Below, one piece after another: positions 44,190 through 53,349 of a stretch of DNA of 64,000 nucleotides. Position 1 is the stretch's first letter, and each line of letters starts with the position of its first letter. The notes below the pieces were generated by a model. That model searched no databases, had not been told where the DNA came from, and was given only the letters and a program-made list of their open reading frames with translations. This DNA is from Daejeonella sp. (GTDB lineage: Bacteria; Bacteroidota; Bacteroidia; Sphingobacteriales; Sphingobacteriaceae). The stretch is from assembly GCF_030695525.1 (NCBI RefSeq), contig NZ_JAUYSS010000048.1:1-64000 (forward strand). The letters are read 5' to 3'. The position numbers and the translations under genes are program-made.

Positions 44190-46595
44190 ATGAAACGAGT
44201 CATCAGAAAAGTAGCGGTATTGGGTTCGGGCATCATGGGTTCCCGTATTGCATGCCATTTTGCCAATGTTGGAGTTGAAGTGCTGCTGCTGGATATCGTT
44301 CCAAAGGAACTGACCGCTGAGGAGCAGTCAAAAGGTGCTGATCTTAATTCTAAAGCAGTTAGAAATAGAATTGTAAATCTTGCACTTGAAAGTGCTTTAA
44401 AGGCCAATCCCTCCCCGGTTTACTCCAAAAAAGTTATAGGCAATATAAGTACAGGCAATTTCGATGACAATTTGAAAGATATTGCAGCCTGCGATTGGGT
44501 GATTGAGGTTGTTGTTGAAAGGCTGGAAATTAAAAAGCTGATCTTTGATCAGGTTGAATTATACAGAACTCCGGGAACTCTGATTAGTTCAAATACTTCC
44601 GGAATTCCGATTCATTTGATGGCTGAAGGACGTTCAGAAGATTTTCGATCCCATTTTTGCGGTACCCACTTCTTTAATCCACCGCGATACCTTCGTTTAC
44701 TTGAAATCATCCCCACTACTCAGACAAAACCTGAGATTGTTGATTTCCTGATGTACTACGGTGATAAATTTCTTGGAAAAACCACTGTATTATGTAAAGA
44801 TACCCCCGCCTTTATCGCAAATCGTGTTGGTGTTTATTCCATCATGGCACTCCTTCATCTGGTTGAGAAGATGGATCTCTCGGTTGAAGAGGTTGATAAA
44901 TATACCGGGCCCGCTTTGGGCAGACCTAAGTCGGCGACCTTCCGTACTACGGATGTTGTCGGACTGGACACAATGATCAATGTTGCGGGAGGCTTGTATA
45001 GCAATCTTCCTGAAGATAAAGCGCATGATCTGTTTGAACTCCCTGCATATGTCAAGAAAATGCAGGAGAATAAGTGGCTTGGGGATAAAACACAGCAGGG
45101 CTTTTATAAAAAGGTAAAAGGTGCTGATGGGAATTCAGAAATCCTTGCTCTTGATCTCAAAACATTAGAATATAAACCTCAGCAGAAAATAAAATCTTCA
45201 ACACTTGAGGCGACTAAACTAATCGAAAATTTACCTGAGCGGATGAAAGTATTCGCTAATGGGACTGATAAGGCCGGTGATTTCTTCCGCCATTCTTTTT
45301 TCGGGCTTTTTGAATATGTTTCAGACCGTATTCCTGAAATTTCTGATGAACTATACCGTATTGATGATGCAATGAGGGCTGGTTTTGGATGGGAACTGGG
45401 TCCTTTTGAGGTATGGGATGCTGTCGGACTGAAAAACGCGCTCGAAGGAATGAAGAAATATGGTAATGAGGCATCAGCATGGGTTCATGAGATGGTTCAG
45501 GCCGGAAATGAGTCATTCTATAAGGTAGAAAACGGGGTTAAGAAGTATTACGATATTCCATCAAAGTCGTATAAAGCGGTTCCAGGAACCGAATCTTTCA
45601 TTATTCTGGACAATATTCGTTCAACAAATACAGTTTGGAAAAATTCAGGAACTACAATTACCGATCTGGGCGATGGAATACTGAATCTTGAATTTCACAC
45701 CAAAATGAACACCATTGGTGGTGAAGTGATTCAGGGATTAAATAAAGCGATTGATCTGGCTGAAAAAGATTACCGGGGTCTGGTTGTTGGGAATGATGGA
45801 GCCAACTTTTCGGCGGGCGCAAATATCGGAATGATATTTATGGCTGCCGTTGAACAGGATTGGGATGAGATCAACATAGCCATTAAGATGTTTCAGAATA
45901 CAATGATGCGGATGCGTTATTCAAGTATTCCGGTTGTGGCCGCTCCGCATAATCTTACCCTTGGAGGCGGCTGTGAATTGTGTCTTCATGCTGATTTTGT
46001 TCAGGCTAATGCCGAAACCTATATGGGATTGGTTGAATTTGGCGTGGGATTGATTCCGGGAGGAGGAGGTTCAAAAGAATTTGCCCTTCGTTTATCAGAT
46101 GAGTTTAAAGAGGGTCAAATAGAGCAGGCAGCACTCCGGGAGCGTTTTTTAACTATCGGGCAGGCTAAAGTTTCGACCTCGGCTGTTGAAGCAGTTGAAC
46201 TAGGCTACCTGCAAAAGGAGAAGTTCGGTATGAGCATGAACCGTAACAGATTAATCATTGACGCAAAAGAAAAAGCAATTGAACTTGCAGATGGAGGATA
46301 TACAAAGCCGGTTCAACGCAAGGATATCAGGGTATTAGGTAAGCAGGGGATGGGTATTGTTTATGCAGGAGCAAATTCCATGTTCGCCGGGAACTTTATC
46401 TCAGAACACGATAAAAAGATATCCGAAAAATTGGGCTATGTGCTCTGCGGTGGTAATCTTTCAGCTCCAACATTAGTTTCTGAACAATATCTGCTTGACC
46501 TGGAGCGTGAAGTGTTCCTTTCGCTTTGCGCAGAGAAGAAAACACTTGAACGAATACAGAGTATACTGACTAAGGGTAAGCCGTTGAGGAATTAG
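44190..46595 (+). CDS. fadN: 3-hydroxyacyl-CoA dehydrogenase / enoyl-CoA hydratase (FadN-like)
   Basis: 801 residues. The order is dehydrogenase first (NAD site VAVLGSGIMGSRIACHFANVG, then VVERLEIKKLIFDQ, SNTSGIPI and FFNPPRYLRLLE; about 1-300) and hydratase second (about 520-720, NFSAGANIGM, LTLGGGCELCLHAD, GLIPGGGGSKEFA). This is the order and length of Bacillus FadN, not of E. coli FadB, which has the hydratase first. It performs the middle two steps of beta-oxidation. The stop codon lies at the start of a heptad repeat array, after which an unrelated S23 gene separates it from fadA. Confidence 0.9.
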   Translation: MKRVIRKVAVLGSGIMGSRIACHFANVGVEVLLLDIVPKELTAEEQSKGADLNSKAVRNRIVNLALESALKANPSPVYSKKVIGNISTGNFDDNLKDIAACDWVIEVVVERLEIKKLIFDQVELYRTPGTLISSNTSGIPIHLMAEGRSEDFRSHFCGTHFFNPPRYLRLLEIIPTTQTKPEIVDFLMYYGDKFLGKTTVLCKDTPAFIANRVGVYSIMALLHLVEKMDLSVEEVDKYTGPALGRPKSATFRTTDVVGLDTMINVAGGLYSNLPEDKAHDLFELPAYVKKMQENKWLGDKTQQGFYKKVKGADGNSEILALDLKTLEYKPQQKIKSSTLEATKLIENLPERMKVFANGTDKAGDFFRHSFFGLFEYVSDRIPEISDELYRIDDAMRAGFGWELGPFEVWDAVGLKNALEGMKKYGNEASAWVHEMVQAGNESFYKVENGVKKYYDIPSKSYKAVPGTESFIILDNIRSTNTVWKNSGTTITDLGDGILNLEFHTKMNTIGGEVIQGLNKAIDLAEKDYRGLVVGNDGANFSAGANIGMIFMAAVEQDWDEINIAIKMFQNTMMRMRYSSIPVVAAPHNLTLGGGCELCLHADFVQANAETYMGLVEFGVGLIPGGGGSKEFALRLSDEFKEGQIEQAALRERFLTIGQAKVSTSAVEAVELGYLQKEKFGMSMNRNRLIIDAKEKAIELADGGYTKPVQRKDIRVLGKQGMGIVYAGANSMFAGNFISEHDKKISEKLGYVLCGGNLSAPTLVSEQYLLDLEREVFLSLCAEKKTLERIQSILTKGKPLRN

Positions 46596-46630
46596 TATTG
46601 AGTATTGAGTATTGAGTATTGAGTATTGAG
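46595..46630. repeat. GTATTGA x5 array (left border of S23 gene)
   Basis: Five perfect copies of GTATTGA start at the last base of the fadN stop codon. The same unit recurs in reverse complement at 47015-47044, on the other side of the four-helix-bundle gene. Confidence 0.85.
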
Positions 46631-46644
46631 ATATCAAGGCGGAA

Positions 46645-47004
46645 ATGCATAATATTAAAGATCTGAAAATATGGAATAAGAGTATAGACCTGGCAATAAA
46701 GGTTTATGATGTTTCCGCAAAATTTCCGGCAGATGAGCGTTATGGTTTGATATCTCAAATTCGCCGGTGTGCAGTATCTATACCATCCAATATTTCGGAG
46801 GGAGCCGGAAGAAACTCCAATAAAGAATTTTTGCAATTCTTGGGTATTGCGAATGGATCATCATATGAACTGCAAACTCAATTGGTGATAACAGAACGTC
46901 TTGGATTTGTTGATACTAAAATATGTAATGAATTACTCGAATGCATAGATGAACTTCAAAAAATGAATTTTAATCTTCAAAAATCAATAAGACTTAAATT
47001 GTAG
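46645..47004 (+). CDS. Four-helix-bundle (S23/IVS) protein
   Basis: 119 residues: DLKIWNKSIDLAIKVYD, FPADERYGLISQIRRCAVSIPSNISEGAG and the final helices match the four-helix-bundle family once called S23, first met inside 23S rRNA intervening sequences and related to the Avd accessory proteins of diversity-generating retroelements. No rRNA is nearby. It cuts the fadN-fadA order, with 49 bp and 47 bp to its neighbours taken up mainly by inverted heptad arrays, which suggests it arrived as a cassette. Its function is unknown. Confidence 0.9.
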   Translation: MHNIKDLKIWNKSIDLAIKVYDVSAKFPADERYGLISQIRRCAVSIPSNISEGAGRNSNKEFLQFLGIANGSSYELQTQLVITERLGFVDTKICNELLECIDELQKMNFNLQKSIRLKL

Positions 47005-47014
47005 TTGGGTTGGG

Positions 47015-47044
47015 TCTCAATACTCAATACTCTCTACTCAATAC
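47015..47044. repeat. TCAATAC array (right border of S23 gene)
   Basis: TCAATAC x2, a degenerate TCTCTAC, then TCAATAC. This is the reverse complement of the GTATTGA array at 46595, so the S23 gene is bracketed by inverted arrays. It ends 7 bp before the ATG of fadA. Confidence 0.8.
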
Positions 47045-47051
47045 TATAGGA

Positions 47052-48230
47052 ATGGAAGAAGCATATATCATAGCCGCATACAGAACCGCAATTGGAAAGG
47101 CACCCCGTGGTGTATTTCGTTTTACCAGGGCTGATGATCTGGCAGCTGAAGTGGTCAGACATCTGGTGGCCTCGGTACCTGATCTGGACAAGAATCAAAT
47201 TGATGATGTGATTGTCGGTAATGCTACCCCTGAGGCAGAACAGGGACTGAATATTGCCCGTATGATCTCTTTGATGGGACTGGATACGGATAAAGTTCCG
47301 GGTGTTACAGTAAATCGTTACTGTGCTTCAGGATTGGAGACCATAGCCATCGCGACTGCCAAAATCAGGTCGGGTATGGCCGATTGTATCGTAGCCGGCG
47401 GTGTTGAGGTGATGTCGGGCATGCCATTCGGAGGTTGGAAACTGGTTCCTAATGCAGATGTGGCGAAAAATAATCCTGAATGGTATTGGGGTATGGGTCT
47501 TACAGCCGAAGCCGTTGCAAAAGAATTTAAGGTAAGCAGGGAAGATCAGGATGAGTTTTCATTCAACTCGCATCAAAAAGCTATTGCGGCAATTAAGAAT
47601 GGTCACCTCAAAGACGGGCTGATTCCGATTACCATTAAAGAGACTTATCTGGATGAAAATTTAAAGCAGAAAACAAGGGAATTTGTTGTGGATACAGATG
47701 AAGGTCCGCGTGCCGACACCGCCCTTGACAAGCTCGCAAAACTTAAGCCGGTGTTTGCCGCCGGAGGCTCGGTAACTGCCGGAAATTCATCTCAAACATC
47801 TGATGGAGCGGCATTTGTATTGGTGGTCTCTGAAAAAATGTTGAAAAAATTAAATGTACAACCCATTGCCCGACTGGTAAGTTACGGTGTTGCCGGAGTT
47901 CCACCAAGAATCATGGGCATCGGTCCGATAGAAGCTATTCCCTTGGCATTAAAAAAAGCAGGGATGAAGCAGCAGGATCTTGATCTTATTGAGCTGAACG
48001 AAGCCTTTGCATCTCAATCTCTTGCTGTAATCAGAGCACTTGACTTAGATCAGGGAAAAGTAAATGTTAACGGAGGGGCAATAGCACTTGGCCATCCTCT
48101 TGGTTGTACAGGATCAAAACTATCCGTTCAGCTTTTCAATGAACTGAAAAGAAGGGATAAGAAATTTGGAATGGTGACCATGTGTGTTGGAACAGGTCAG
48201 GGAGCAGCGGGGATATTTGAGTTGATGTAG
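47052..48230 (+). CDS. fadA: Acetyl-CoA acyltransferase (thiolase)
   Basis: 392 residues from the ATG at 47052; an upstream ATG at 47010 would translate the heptad array and is rejected. Active residues: nucleophile Cys in VNRYCASGLETIA (about residue 89), His in ALGHPLGCTGS and Cys in MCVGTGQGAAG. It performs the last step of beta-oxidation, releasing acetyl-CoA. It is downstream of fadN with the S23 cassette between them; the leader is shortened by the repeat array, so coupling to fadN is probably lost. Confidence 0.9.
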   Translation: MEEAYIIAAYRTAIGKAPRGVFRFTRADDLAAEVVRHLVASVPDLDKNQIDDVIVGNATPEAEQGLNIARMISLMGLDTDKVPGVTVNRYCASGLETIAIATAKIRSGMADCIVAGGVEVMSGMPFGGWKLVPNADVAKNNPEWYWGMGLTAEAVAKEFKVSREDQDEFSFNSHQKAIAAIKNGHLKDGLIPITIKETYLDENLKQKTREFVVDTDEGPRADTALDKLAKLKPVFAAGGSVTAGNSSQTSDGAAFVLVVSEKMLKKLNVQPIARLVSYGVAGVPPRIMGIGPIEAIPLALKKAGMKQQDLDLIELNEAFASQSLAVIRALDLDQGKVNVNGGAIALGHPLGCTGSKLSVQLFNELKRRDKKFGMVTMCVGTGQGAAGIFELM

Positions 48231-48234
48231 CTAT

Positions 48235-48276
48235 GGAGAGTGGAGTGTGGAGAGTGGAGAATTTAGAATTGAGAAT
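48235..48276. repeat. Seven-base-period repeat block
   Basis: GGAGAGT, GGAGTGT, GGAGAGT, GGAGAAT, TTAGAAT, TGAGAAT in register, 4 bp after the fadA stop. Confidence 0.75.
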
Positions 48277-48321
48277 GGAATAGGGATAATGGATACTACT
48301 AGTATTTAAATTTTAGCAGGA

Positions 48322-48447
48322 TGTCATCCTGAGTGTAACGAAGGAACTTAGCGAAAGGGAATGAGGAGTTTGATATTGAGAATAGAGGTCAATATGTTCT
48401 AAGGTCCCTCCTGCGTCGGCCTTGCCTGCCGGCAGGCAGGGATGACA
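48322..48447. repeat. MITE-like element with TGTCAT ends
   Basis: 126 bp from TGTCATCCTGAG to GGGATGACA: the ends are inverted. The inside holds ACGAAGGA and a GC-rich palindrome CCTGCCGGCAGG. A shorter relative is at 54671-54740. Confidence 0.65.
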
Positions 48448-48537
48448 GCCAGAATGGAATTGAAAGTGGAGAAAGTTGATAGGCAGCAAAAACAGCTAAA
48501 TAATTACTACTAATTTTAAAATGTAGGTATAAATTAC

Positions 48538-48579
48538 CGGCAGACAACAGACAGCAGACAACACATAACTGATAACAGA
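48538..48579. repeat. Seven-base-period repeat block
   Basis: CGGCAGA, CAACAGA, CAGCAGA, CAACACA, TAACTGA, TAACAGA in register, about 50 bp upstream of fadE. Unit composition resembles the 26899 block. Confidence 0.65.
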
Positions 48580-48631
48580 ATAAAAGATAAAGAGCAATTC
48601 TTTGCTCCTTATTCCTTAATCAATTAATAAC

Positions 48632-50422
48632 ATGAGCACAGCAAAAACCAAATCAATCAAAGGCGGAGAATTTATTATCCGCGAAACGGCATGTGAGGAT
48701 ATTTTTATCCCGGAGGAGTTTGATGAAGAGCAGTTGATGATCAAAAAAACCTGTGAGGATTTTTTGGTGGCAGAAGTTTTTCCTAATCTCGACAGGATCG
48801 ATAACCAGGAAGAAGGATTAATGGTAAACCTGATGGATAAGGCAGGTGAACTGGGTTTATTGGCTGTTTCTATCCCTGAAGAGTATGGGGGCTTTGGAAA
48901 AAACTTCAATACCTCCATGCTGGTGGCAGATTCAGTAGGGGCAGGATGTTCATTCGCTGTTGCACTTTCGGCACATACTGGAATCGGTACCTTGCCTATA
49001 CTTTATTATGGTAATAAAGAGCAAAAGGATAAATACATCCCCAAACTGGCTACCGGCGAGTGGAAAGCATCTTATTGCCTTACCGAACCCAATTCAGGTT
49101 CTGATGCTAATTCAGGAAGAACAAAAGCGGTACTGAATGCAGAGGGTACTCACTACCTGATCACTGGTCAGAAAATGTGGATCACCAATGGTGGTTTTGC
49201 AGATATATTTATTGTTTTTGCAAAAATCGATGACGATAAAAACCTATCTGCATTTATTGTTGAAAAGGATTTTGGCGGAATTACGATGAACCCTGAGGAA
49301 CATAAACTGGGTATTAAAGGATCTTCAACAAGACAGGTGTTCTTTAACGACTGTCCGGTTCCTGTCGAAAATCTGCTTTCAGAGCGTGAAAATGGCTTTA
49401 AAATAGCCGTAAATATTCTGAATATCGGCCGGATTAAACTTGGTGTTGCGGCTATCGGTTCTTCACGTATGGTCTTGAACCAGGCGATAAATTATTCAAA
49501 TGAACGTATACAGTTCAATTTGCCAATTTCAAAGTTCGGTGCTATTCGCTATAAACTTGCCGAAATGGCTACCCGTAATTTTGCTCTTGAAAGTGCATCT
49601 TACCGTGCCGGACAGAATATCGATGATGCATATGATGCTTTGGTAGCAGAAGGTATGGACCCTTCACAGGCTAAATTGAAATCTACAGAGCAATTCGCTG
49701 TGGAATGTGCAATTATCAAGGTTTGGGGATCTGAAGTTTTGGATTATATCGTAGACGAAGGTCTGCAAATCTATGGTGGTATGGGTTATTCTGCAGAAGC
49801 ACCCATGGAGCGCGCTTATCGCGATAGCAGGATCAACAGGATATTCGAGGGTACTAATGAGATCAACAGGATGCTTATCCTTGACATGCTCCTGAAACGT
49901 GCCATGAAGGGTGAACTCGATCTGATGACTCCGGCACAGGCCGTTGCGGCTGAATTAATGTCAATCCCTGACTTTGGGGAGGAAGATAATTCACTCTTCG
50001 CGGCAGAAAAGCGACTTTTAGCTAACCTGAAAAAGGCCGGTTTGATGATAGCTGGTGCCGCAGTTCAGAAATTGATGATGACCCTGTCAAAAGAGCAGGA
50101 GATTCTGATGAATATTGCAGACATCATCGGTTATATCTATGTAGCCGAATCAACTATTCTTAGAGTTGAAAAACTGGTGAAATTAAGAGGTGAAGAAGCA
50201 TGTTCAGGACAGCTTGATATGATGCGGATCTACCTCTATCAGACTGTTGATAAGGTCTCTGTAGCAGGTAAAGAAGCACTTTATTCATTCGCTGAAGGTG
50301 ATGAACTAAGAATGATGCTGGTTGGGCTGAGACGTTTTACAAAATCAGAGCCTTTCAATATTAAAGAAACCAGACAACGTGTCGCTAAGCAATTGATTGA
50401 AGCAAATAAGTATTGTTATTAG
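48632..50422 (+). CDS. fadE: Acyl-CoA dehydrogenase (FadE-like, long form)
   Basis: 596 residues. Acyl-CoA dehydrogenase core with YCLTEPNSGSDANSGRTKAV, TGQKMWITNGGFAD and QIYGGMGYSAEAPMERAYRDSRINRIFEGTNEI, and an added helical C-terminal domain of about 180 residues, as in Bacillus FadE (about 594 residues). It performs the first FAD-dependent step of beta-oxidation. It completes the fadN-fadA-fadE gene order. The 401-bp gap before it may carry its own promoter. Confidence 0.9.
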   Translation: MSTAKTKSIKGGEFIIRETACEDIFIPEEFDEEQLMIKKTCEDFLVAEVFPNLDRIDNQEEGLMVNLMDKAGELGLLAVSIPEEYGGFGKNFNTSMLVADSVGAGCSFAVALSAHTGIGTLPILYYGNKEQKDKYIPKLATGEWKASYCLTEPNSGSDANSGRTKAVLNAEGTHYLITGQKMWITNGGFADIFIVFAKIDDDKNLSAFIVEKDFGGITMNPEEHKLGIKGSSTRQVFFNDCPVPVENLLSERENGFKIAVNILNIGRIKLGVAAIGSSRMVLNQAINYSNERIQFNLPISKFGAIRYKLAEMATRNFALESASYRAGQNIDDAYDALVAEGMDPSQAKLKSTEQFAVECAIIKVWGSEVLDYIVDEGLQIYGGMGYSAEAPMERAYRDSRINRIFEGTNEINRMLILDMLLKRAMKGELDLMTPAQAVAAELMSIPDFGEEDNSLFAAEKRLLANLKKAGLMIAGAAVQKLMMTLSKEQEILMNIADIIGYIYVAESTILRVEKLVKLRGEEACSGQLDMMRIYLYQTVDKVSVAGKEALYSFAEGDELRMMLVGLRRFTKSEPFNIKETRQRVAKQLIEANKYCY

Positions 50423-50563
50423 AAAATATGACAAAATGTAAACTATTCGGAAGATTTCTGGCAAACTCTTTGAATGGAAATATCGTATATTCTAGTTAGA
50501 AAAAGGTTATTAATGTTAAAGTGTATGAACTTAGTTAATGTAATCACCATAGCAATCCTTGAA

Positions 50564-50713
50564 ATGTCCGGACTGATGGACAAATTAAAGGCCCTGAAGG
50601 AGAAGCTACAGGATTTTCTTCCTGATCTTAATCCTCAGGAATCAAATAAAAAGCAATTGATCTATATTCCTCTGCGTGTTTCTGACCAGGACAAGACCAG
50701 GAAAAAGTCTTAA
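50564..50713 (+). CDS. Small charged protein of unknown function
   Basis: 49 residues from the ATG at 50564 (MSGLMDKLKALKEKLQDF), with a Lys-rich amphipathic helix and the tail IYIPLRVSDQDKTRKKS. In the same frame an ATG at 50474 would add 30 hydrophobic residues that look untranslated; ATG at 50576 is a third option. It ends 19 bp before the TetR-like gene and probably belongs to its transcript. No family is recognised. Confidence 0.4.
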   Translation: MSGLMDKLKALKEKLQDFLPDLNPQESNKKQLIYIPLRVSDQDKTRKKS

Positions 50714-50732
50714 TGACAATTAAAATTCCAAA

Positions 50733-51398
50733 ATGAACAATGTTATGTATACTGCCGAAGAAATTCAAAATGCTTATATAGATTATGTCCTGACAAAGGG
50801 CATTAAACCTGCGTCTGTTTATGTATTTGCAAAAGAGAATAATCTAACGGAAGAGGAGTTCTATAATTTCTACGCTTCTTTTGAAGGGATTGAAGATTCT
50901 ATCTGGACTGAGCTATTCAATAAAGCATTGACTGAAGTACAAAATCAGGAAATCTGGCAGCAATACTCATCAAGGGAGAAAACTCTTGCATTTTTTTATG
51001 CCTTTATTGAGTTGTTGAAAAGTAAAAGAAGTTTTGTCTTATATAGTTTAAAGCAATCGGGGCAAAGCATCGGGACACCTGCAATACTAAAAGGAGTAAA
51101 AGTGCTTTTTGAAGGATTTGCTTCAGGGCTGGTGGAACAGGGAGTGGAGTCGGGTGAACTGGCAAACAGGCGCTTTCTAACCTCGAAATATAAGGACGCA
51201 CTTTGGATTCAGTTTGGTGTCATTTTGAATTTTTGGGCTAAGGATAACAGCCCAGGGTTTGAAAAAACTGATGAAGCAATTGAAAAAGGAATTAATGTTA
51301 CTTTCGATCTTTTTGGTAAATCACCTTTAGATAGCTTGTTTGATTATGGGAAGTTCATGATGAATAATGGCGGCATGAAACCAAATGTCAAGTTTTAA
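50733..51398 (+). CDS. TetR-family-like regulator
   Basis: 221 residues. The N-terminal helices (AEEIQNAYIDYVLTKGIKPASVYVFAKENNLTEEEFYNFYASFEGIEDSIW) follow the TetR HTH layout, with the recognition region at NLTEEEFYNFYAS, though it is not a textbook helix. The all-helical rest fits a TetR C-terminal ligand domain. It lies 35 bp before an ABC1/UbiB kinase gene on the same strand and after the fadE gene; the Bacillus regulator of fadNAE is also a TetR. Direct control of fad genes here is inference. Confidence 0.65.
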   Translation: MNNVMYTAEEIQNAYIDYVLTKGIKPASVYVFAKENNLTEEEFYNFYASFEGIEDSIWTELFNKALTEVQNQEIWQQYSSREKTLAFFYAFIELLKSKRSFVLYSLKQSGQSIGTPAILKGVKVLFEGFASGLVEQGVESGELANRRFLTSKYKDALWIQFGVILNFWAKDNSPGFEKTDEAIEKGINVTFDLFGKSPLDSLFDYGKFMMNNGGMKPNVKF

Positions 51399-51433
51399 AT
51401 AGCCATTCATACAAATAGAACTTCGATTGCTAA

Positions 51434-52744
51434 ATGAAAGAACAAGACAGTATTCCCACATCAAAAACAGAACGCTCTGCAAAATTTGTAAAAACTGGTC
51501 TTAAGGTTGGCGGCAACTATATAAAGCATTACTCTAAAAAGTTATTCAATCCCTCACTTAACAATGATGAGTTAAATCTCGATAATGCAACAGATATCTA
51601 TGCATCATTGAGTGAGTTGAAGGGTAGTGCCCTCAAGGTAGCCCAGATGCTTAGTATGGATAAGAACATATTACCTAAAGCATATGTCGATCAGTTTTCA
51701 CTCTCTCAGTATAATGCCCCACCATTATCGGGGCCGCTCATAGTAAGAACCTTCAGTAAATATTTTGGTAAAACCCCCTCCGAGATTTACGATGAATTTA
51801 ACATCAGGTCAACCAATGCCGCTTCTATCGGACAGGTACATCAGGCGAGCTTAAATGGCAAAAAGTTAGCAGTTAAAATTCAATATCCTGGGGTTGGCGA
51901 CAGTATATCTTCAGACCTAAAAATGGTAAAGCCATTTGCATTCCGCTTGTTGGGAATGAGTCAGAAAGAACTGGAAGTTTACATGACGGAAGTAGAAGAA
52001 CGGCTTCTTGAAGAAACAGATTATGATCTCGAAATTAAGCGATCCATTGAGTTTTCGGATGCTTGTAAAAACATACCGAATGTGGTTTTCCCTGCCTATT
52101 ATCCTGAACTTTCCTCAAAAAGAATTATCACCATGGATTGGCTTGAAGGCCAGCACATGAAGGAATTTATGAAGACGAATCCTTCACAGGAACTCAGGAA
52201 TAAAATTGGCCAGGCTCTGTGGGATTTTTATAATTTCCAGCAGCATGAATTAAGAGCAGTACATGCAGATCCACATCCCGGAAATTTTCTGATCACCTCA
52301 GAAGGAAAACTGGGGATTATTGATTTTGGATGTATTAAAGAAATGCCAGACGACTTCTACTATCCTTTCTTTTCGCTTACTTCTACAGATATGCTAAAGG
52401 ATAAGGCCCGGACTATCAAGGCATTTCGTCAACTGGAAATGATTCGAGAGAATGATGATGCGACGCAAATCGAATTTTATTACCGTATTTATAAGGAAAT
52501 GATTGAATTGTTTGCACAACCATACATGTCGAATACCTTTGATTTTAGCAAATCTGAATTTTTTGATAAGCTTTATTCCTATGGTGAGAAGATTTCCCGA
52601 ATGCCTGAATTCAAACAGGCCCGGGGTGTTAAGCATTTTATTTATGTAAACCGGACAAACTTTGGCCTATATAACATGCTTCATGATCTGGGTGCAATTG
52701 TGAGAACTGATACCTGGTATCCGCATTTAGAGATTGCTGTTTAA
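51434..52744 (+). CDS. AarF/UbiB (ABC1) atypical kinase
   Basis: 436 residues. Motifs of the ABC1 family: ELKGSALKVAQMLSMD (KxGQ-type lid), AASIGQVHQASLNGKKLAVKIQYPGV, EETDYDLEIK, HADPHPGNFLI and GIIDFGCIKEM. It has no C-terminal membrane spans, unlike UbiB, so it is more like the soluble ADCK/ABC1 type. Members control quinone or lipid metabolism as ATPases. It is coupled to the TetR-like gene. Confidence 0.85.
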   Translation: MKEQDSIPTSKTERSAKFVKTGLKVGGNYIKHYSKKLFNPSLNNDELNLDNATDIYASLSELKGSALKVAQMLSMDKNILPKAYVDQFSLSQYNAPPLSGPLIVRTFSKYFGKTPSEIYDEFNIRSTNAASIGQVHQASLNGKKLAVKIQYPGVGDSISSDLKMVKPFAFRLLGMSQKELEVYMTEVEERLLEETDYDLEIKRSIEFSDACKNIPNVVFPAYYPELSSKRIITMDWLEGQHMKEFMKTNPSQELRNKIGQALWDFYNFQQHELRAVHADPHPGNFLITSEGKLGIIDFGCIKEMPDDFYYPFFSLTSTDMLKDKARTIKAFRQLEMIRENDDATQIEFYYRIYKEMIELFAQPYMSNTFDFSKSEFFDKLYSYGEKISRMPEFKQARGVKHFIYVNRTNFGLYNMLHDLGAIVRTDTWYPHLEIAV

Positions 52745-52851
52745 ATCAAATTAATCAAAGCCTTGTGTCTTCATCGCCTTCAATAAAAGCTTTATAAATT
52801 AAAATATTTTGTTAAAAAATGTTAATCCTTACTTTTTAACGTTTAAAAGGA

Positions 52852-52859
52852 TAAATTTG
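52852..52859 (+). promoter_or_regulatory. Candidate -7 element for the FKBP gene
   Basis: TAAATTTG matches TAnnTTTG and lies 7 bp before the ATG at 52867, so the FKBP transcript would be almost leaderless. No clear -33 TTG is seen. Confidence 0.4.
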
Positions 52860-52866
52860 CTGCAAT

Positions 52867-53337
52867 ATGAAAATTCACCTATTACTGTTCTCTATTGTCA
52901 TGGTGCTTGGATTAAGCTCGTGCCTTAAAGATGACTATGTTGACCCAACTGTTCAGTCACAAAAAGATGATGCAATCATTGTCAAATTTTTGACTGACAA
53001 TAATATATCTGCAATAAAACATTCCAGTGGCTTGTATTATCAGATTATTCAATCAGGTTCCGGCAATATCACTTATACTGTTAATACAACCGTCACCTCT
53101 AATTATACCGGAAGATTATTATCGGGCCAGGTTTTTGATAAATCAACCACTCAACCACTCGCTTTTAAGCTGGGTCAGGTTATTGTAGGCTGGCAGATCG
53201 GTGTTCCCCTGATCCAAAAGGGAGGTAAGATCAGATTATTCATTCCTTCTGGTTATGGATATGGACCTCAGGGTTCAGGCCCGATTCCCCCAAATTCGGT
53301 ACTCGATTTTGATATCGAATTGGTGGATGTTCAATAA
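52867..53337 (+). CDS. FKBP-type peptidyl-prolyl isomerase lipoprotein
   Basis: 156 residues: a lipoprotein signal (LSSC, Cys19), then Lys-Asp-Asp (CLKDDYVD), similar to the Bacteroidota lipoprotein export signal, suggesting a cell-surface location. One FKBP domain with TSNYTGRLLSGQVFD, VGWQIGVPLIQKGGKIRLFIPSGYGYG and PPNSVLDFDIELVDV has all the usual binding residues. It helps folding of outer-membrane or surface proteins. It precedes a second FKBP lipoprotein by 12 bp. Confidence 0.9.
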   Translation: MKIHLLLFSIVMVLGLSSCLKDDYVDPTVQSQKDDAIIVKFLTDNNISAIKHSSGLYYQIIQSGSGNITYTVNTTVTSNYTGRLLSGQVFDKSTTQPLAFKLGQVIVGWQIGVPLIQKGGKIRLFIPSGYGYGPQGSGPIPPNSVLDFDIELVDVQ

Positions 53338-53349
53338 TAAAAACACAAA

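Larger units (their letters stand above)
48231..48631. other. Repeat-rich gap between fadA and fadE
   Basis: 401 bp with no gene: heptad block 48235-48276, an inverted-end element 48322-48447, and heptad block 48538-48579. The gap separates genes that in Bacillus are adjacent, so it has probably grown by insertion. Confidence 0.75.

Noticed and set aside
46645-47004. S23 gene as part of an rRNA intervening sequence or a diversity-generating retroelement
   Set aside because: No rRNA, reverse transcriptase or template/variable repeat is in the neighbourhood.
47010-47051. Earlier ATG for the thiolase
   Set aside because: Would translate the heptad array; the conserved thiolase start is at 47052.
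46595-48579. Heptad arrays taken as a CRISPR array
   Set aside because: Units are seven bases without spacers and no cas genes are present.
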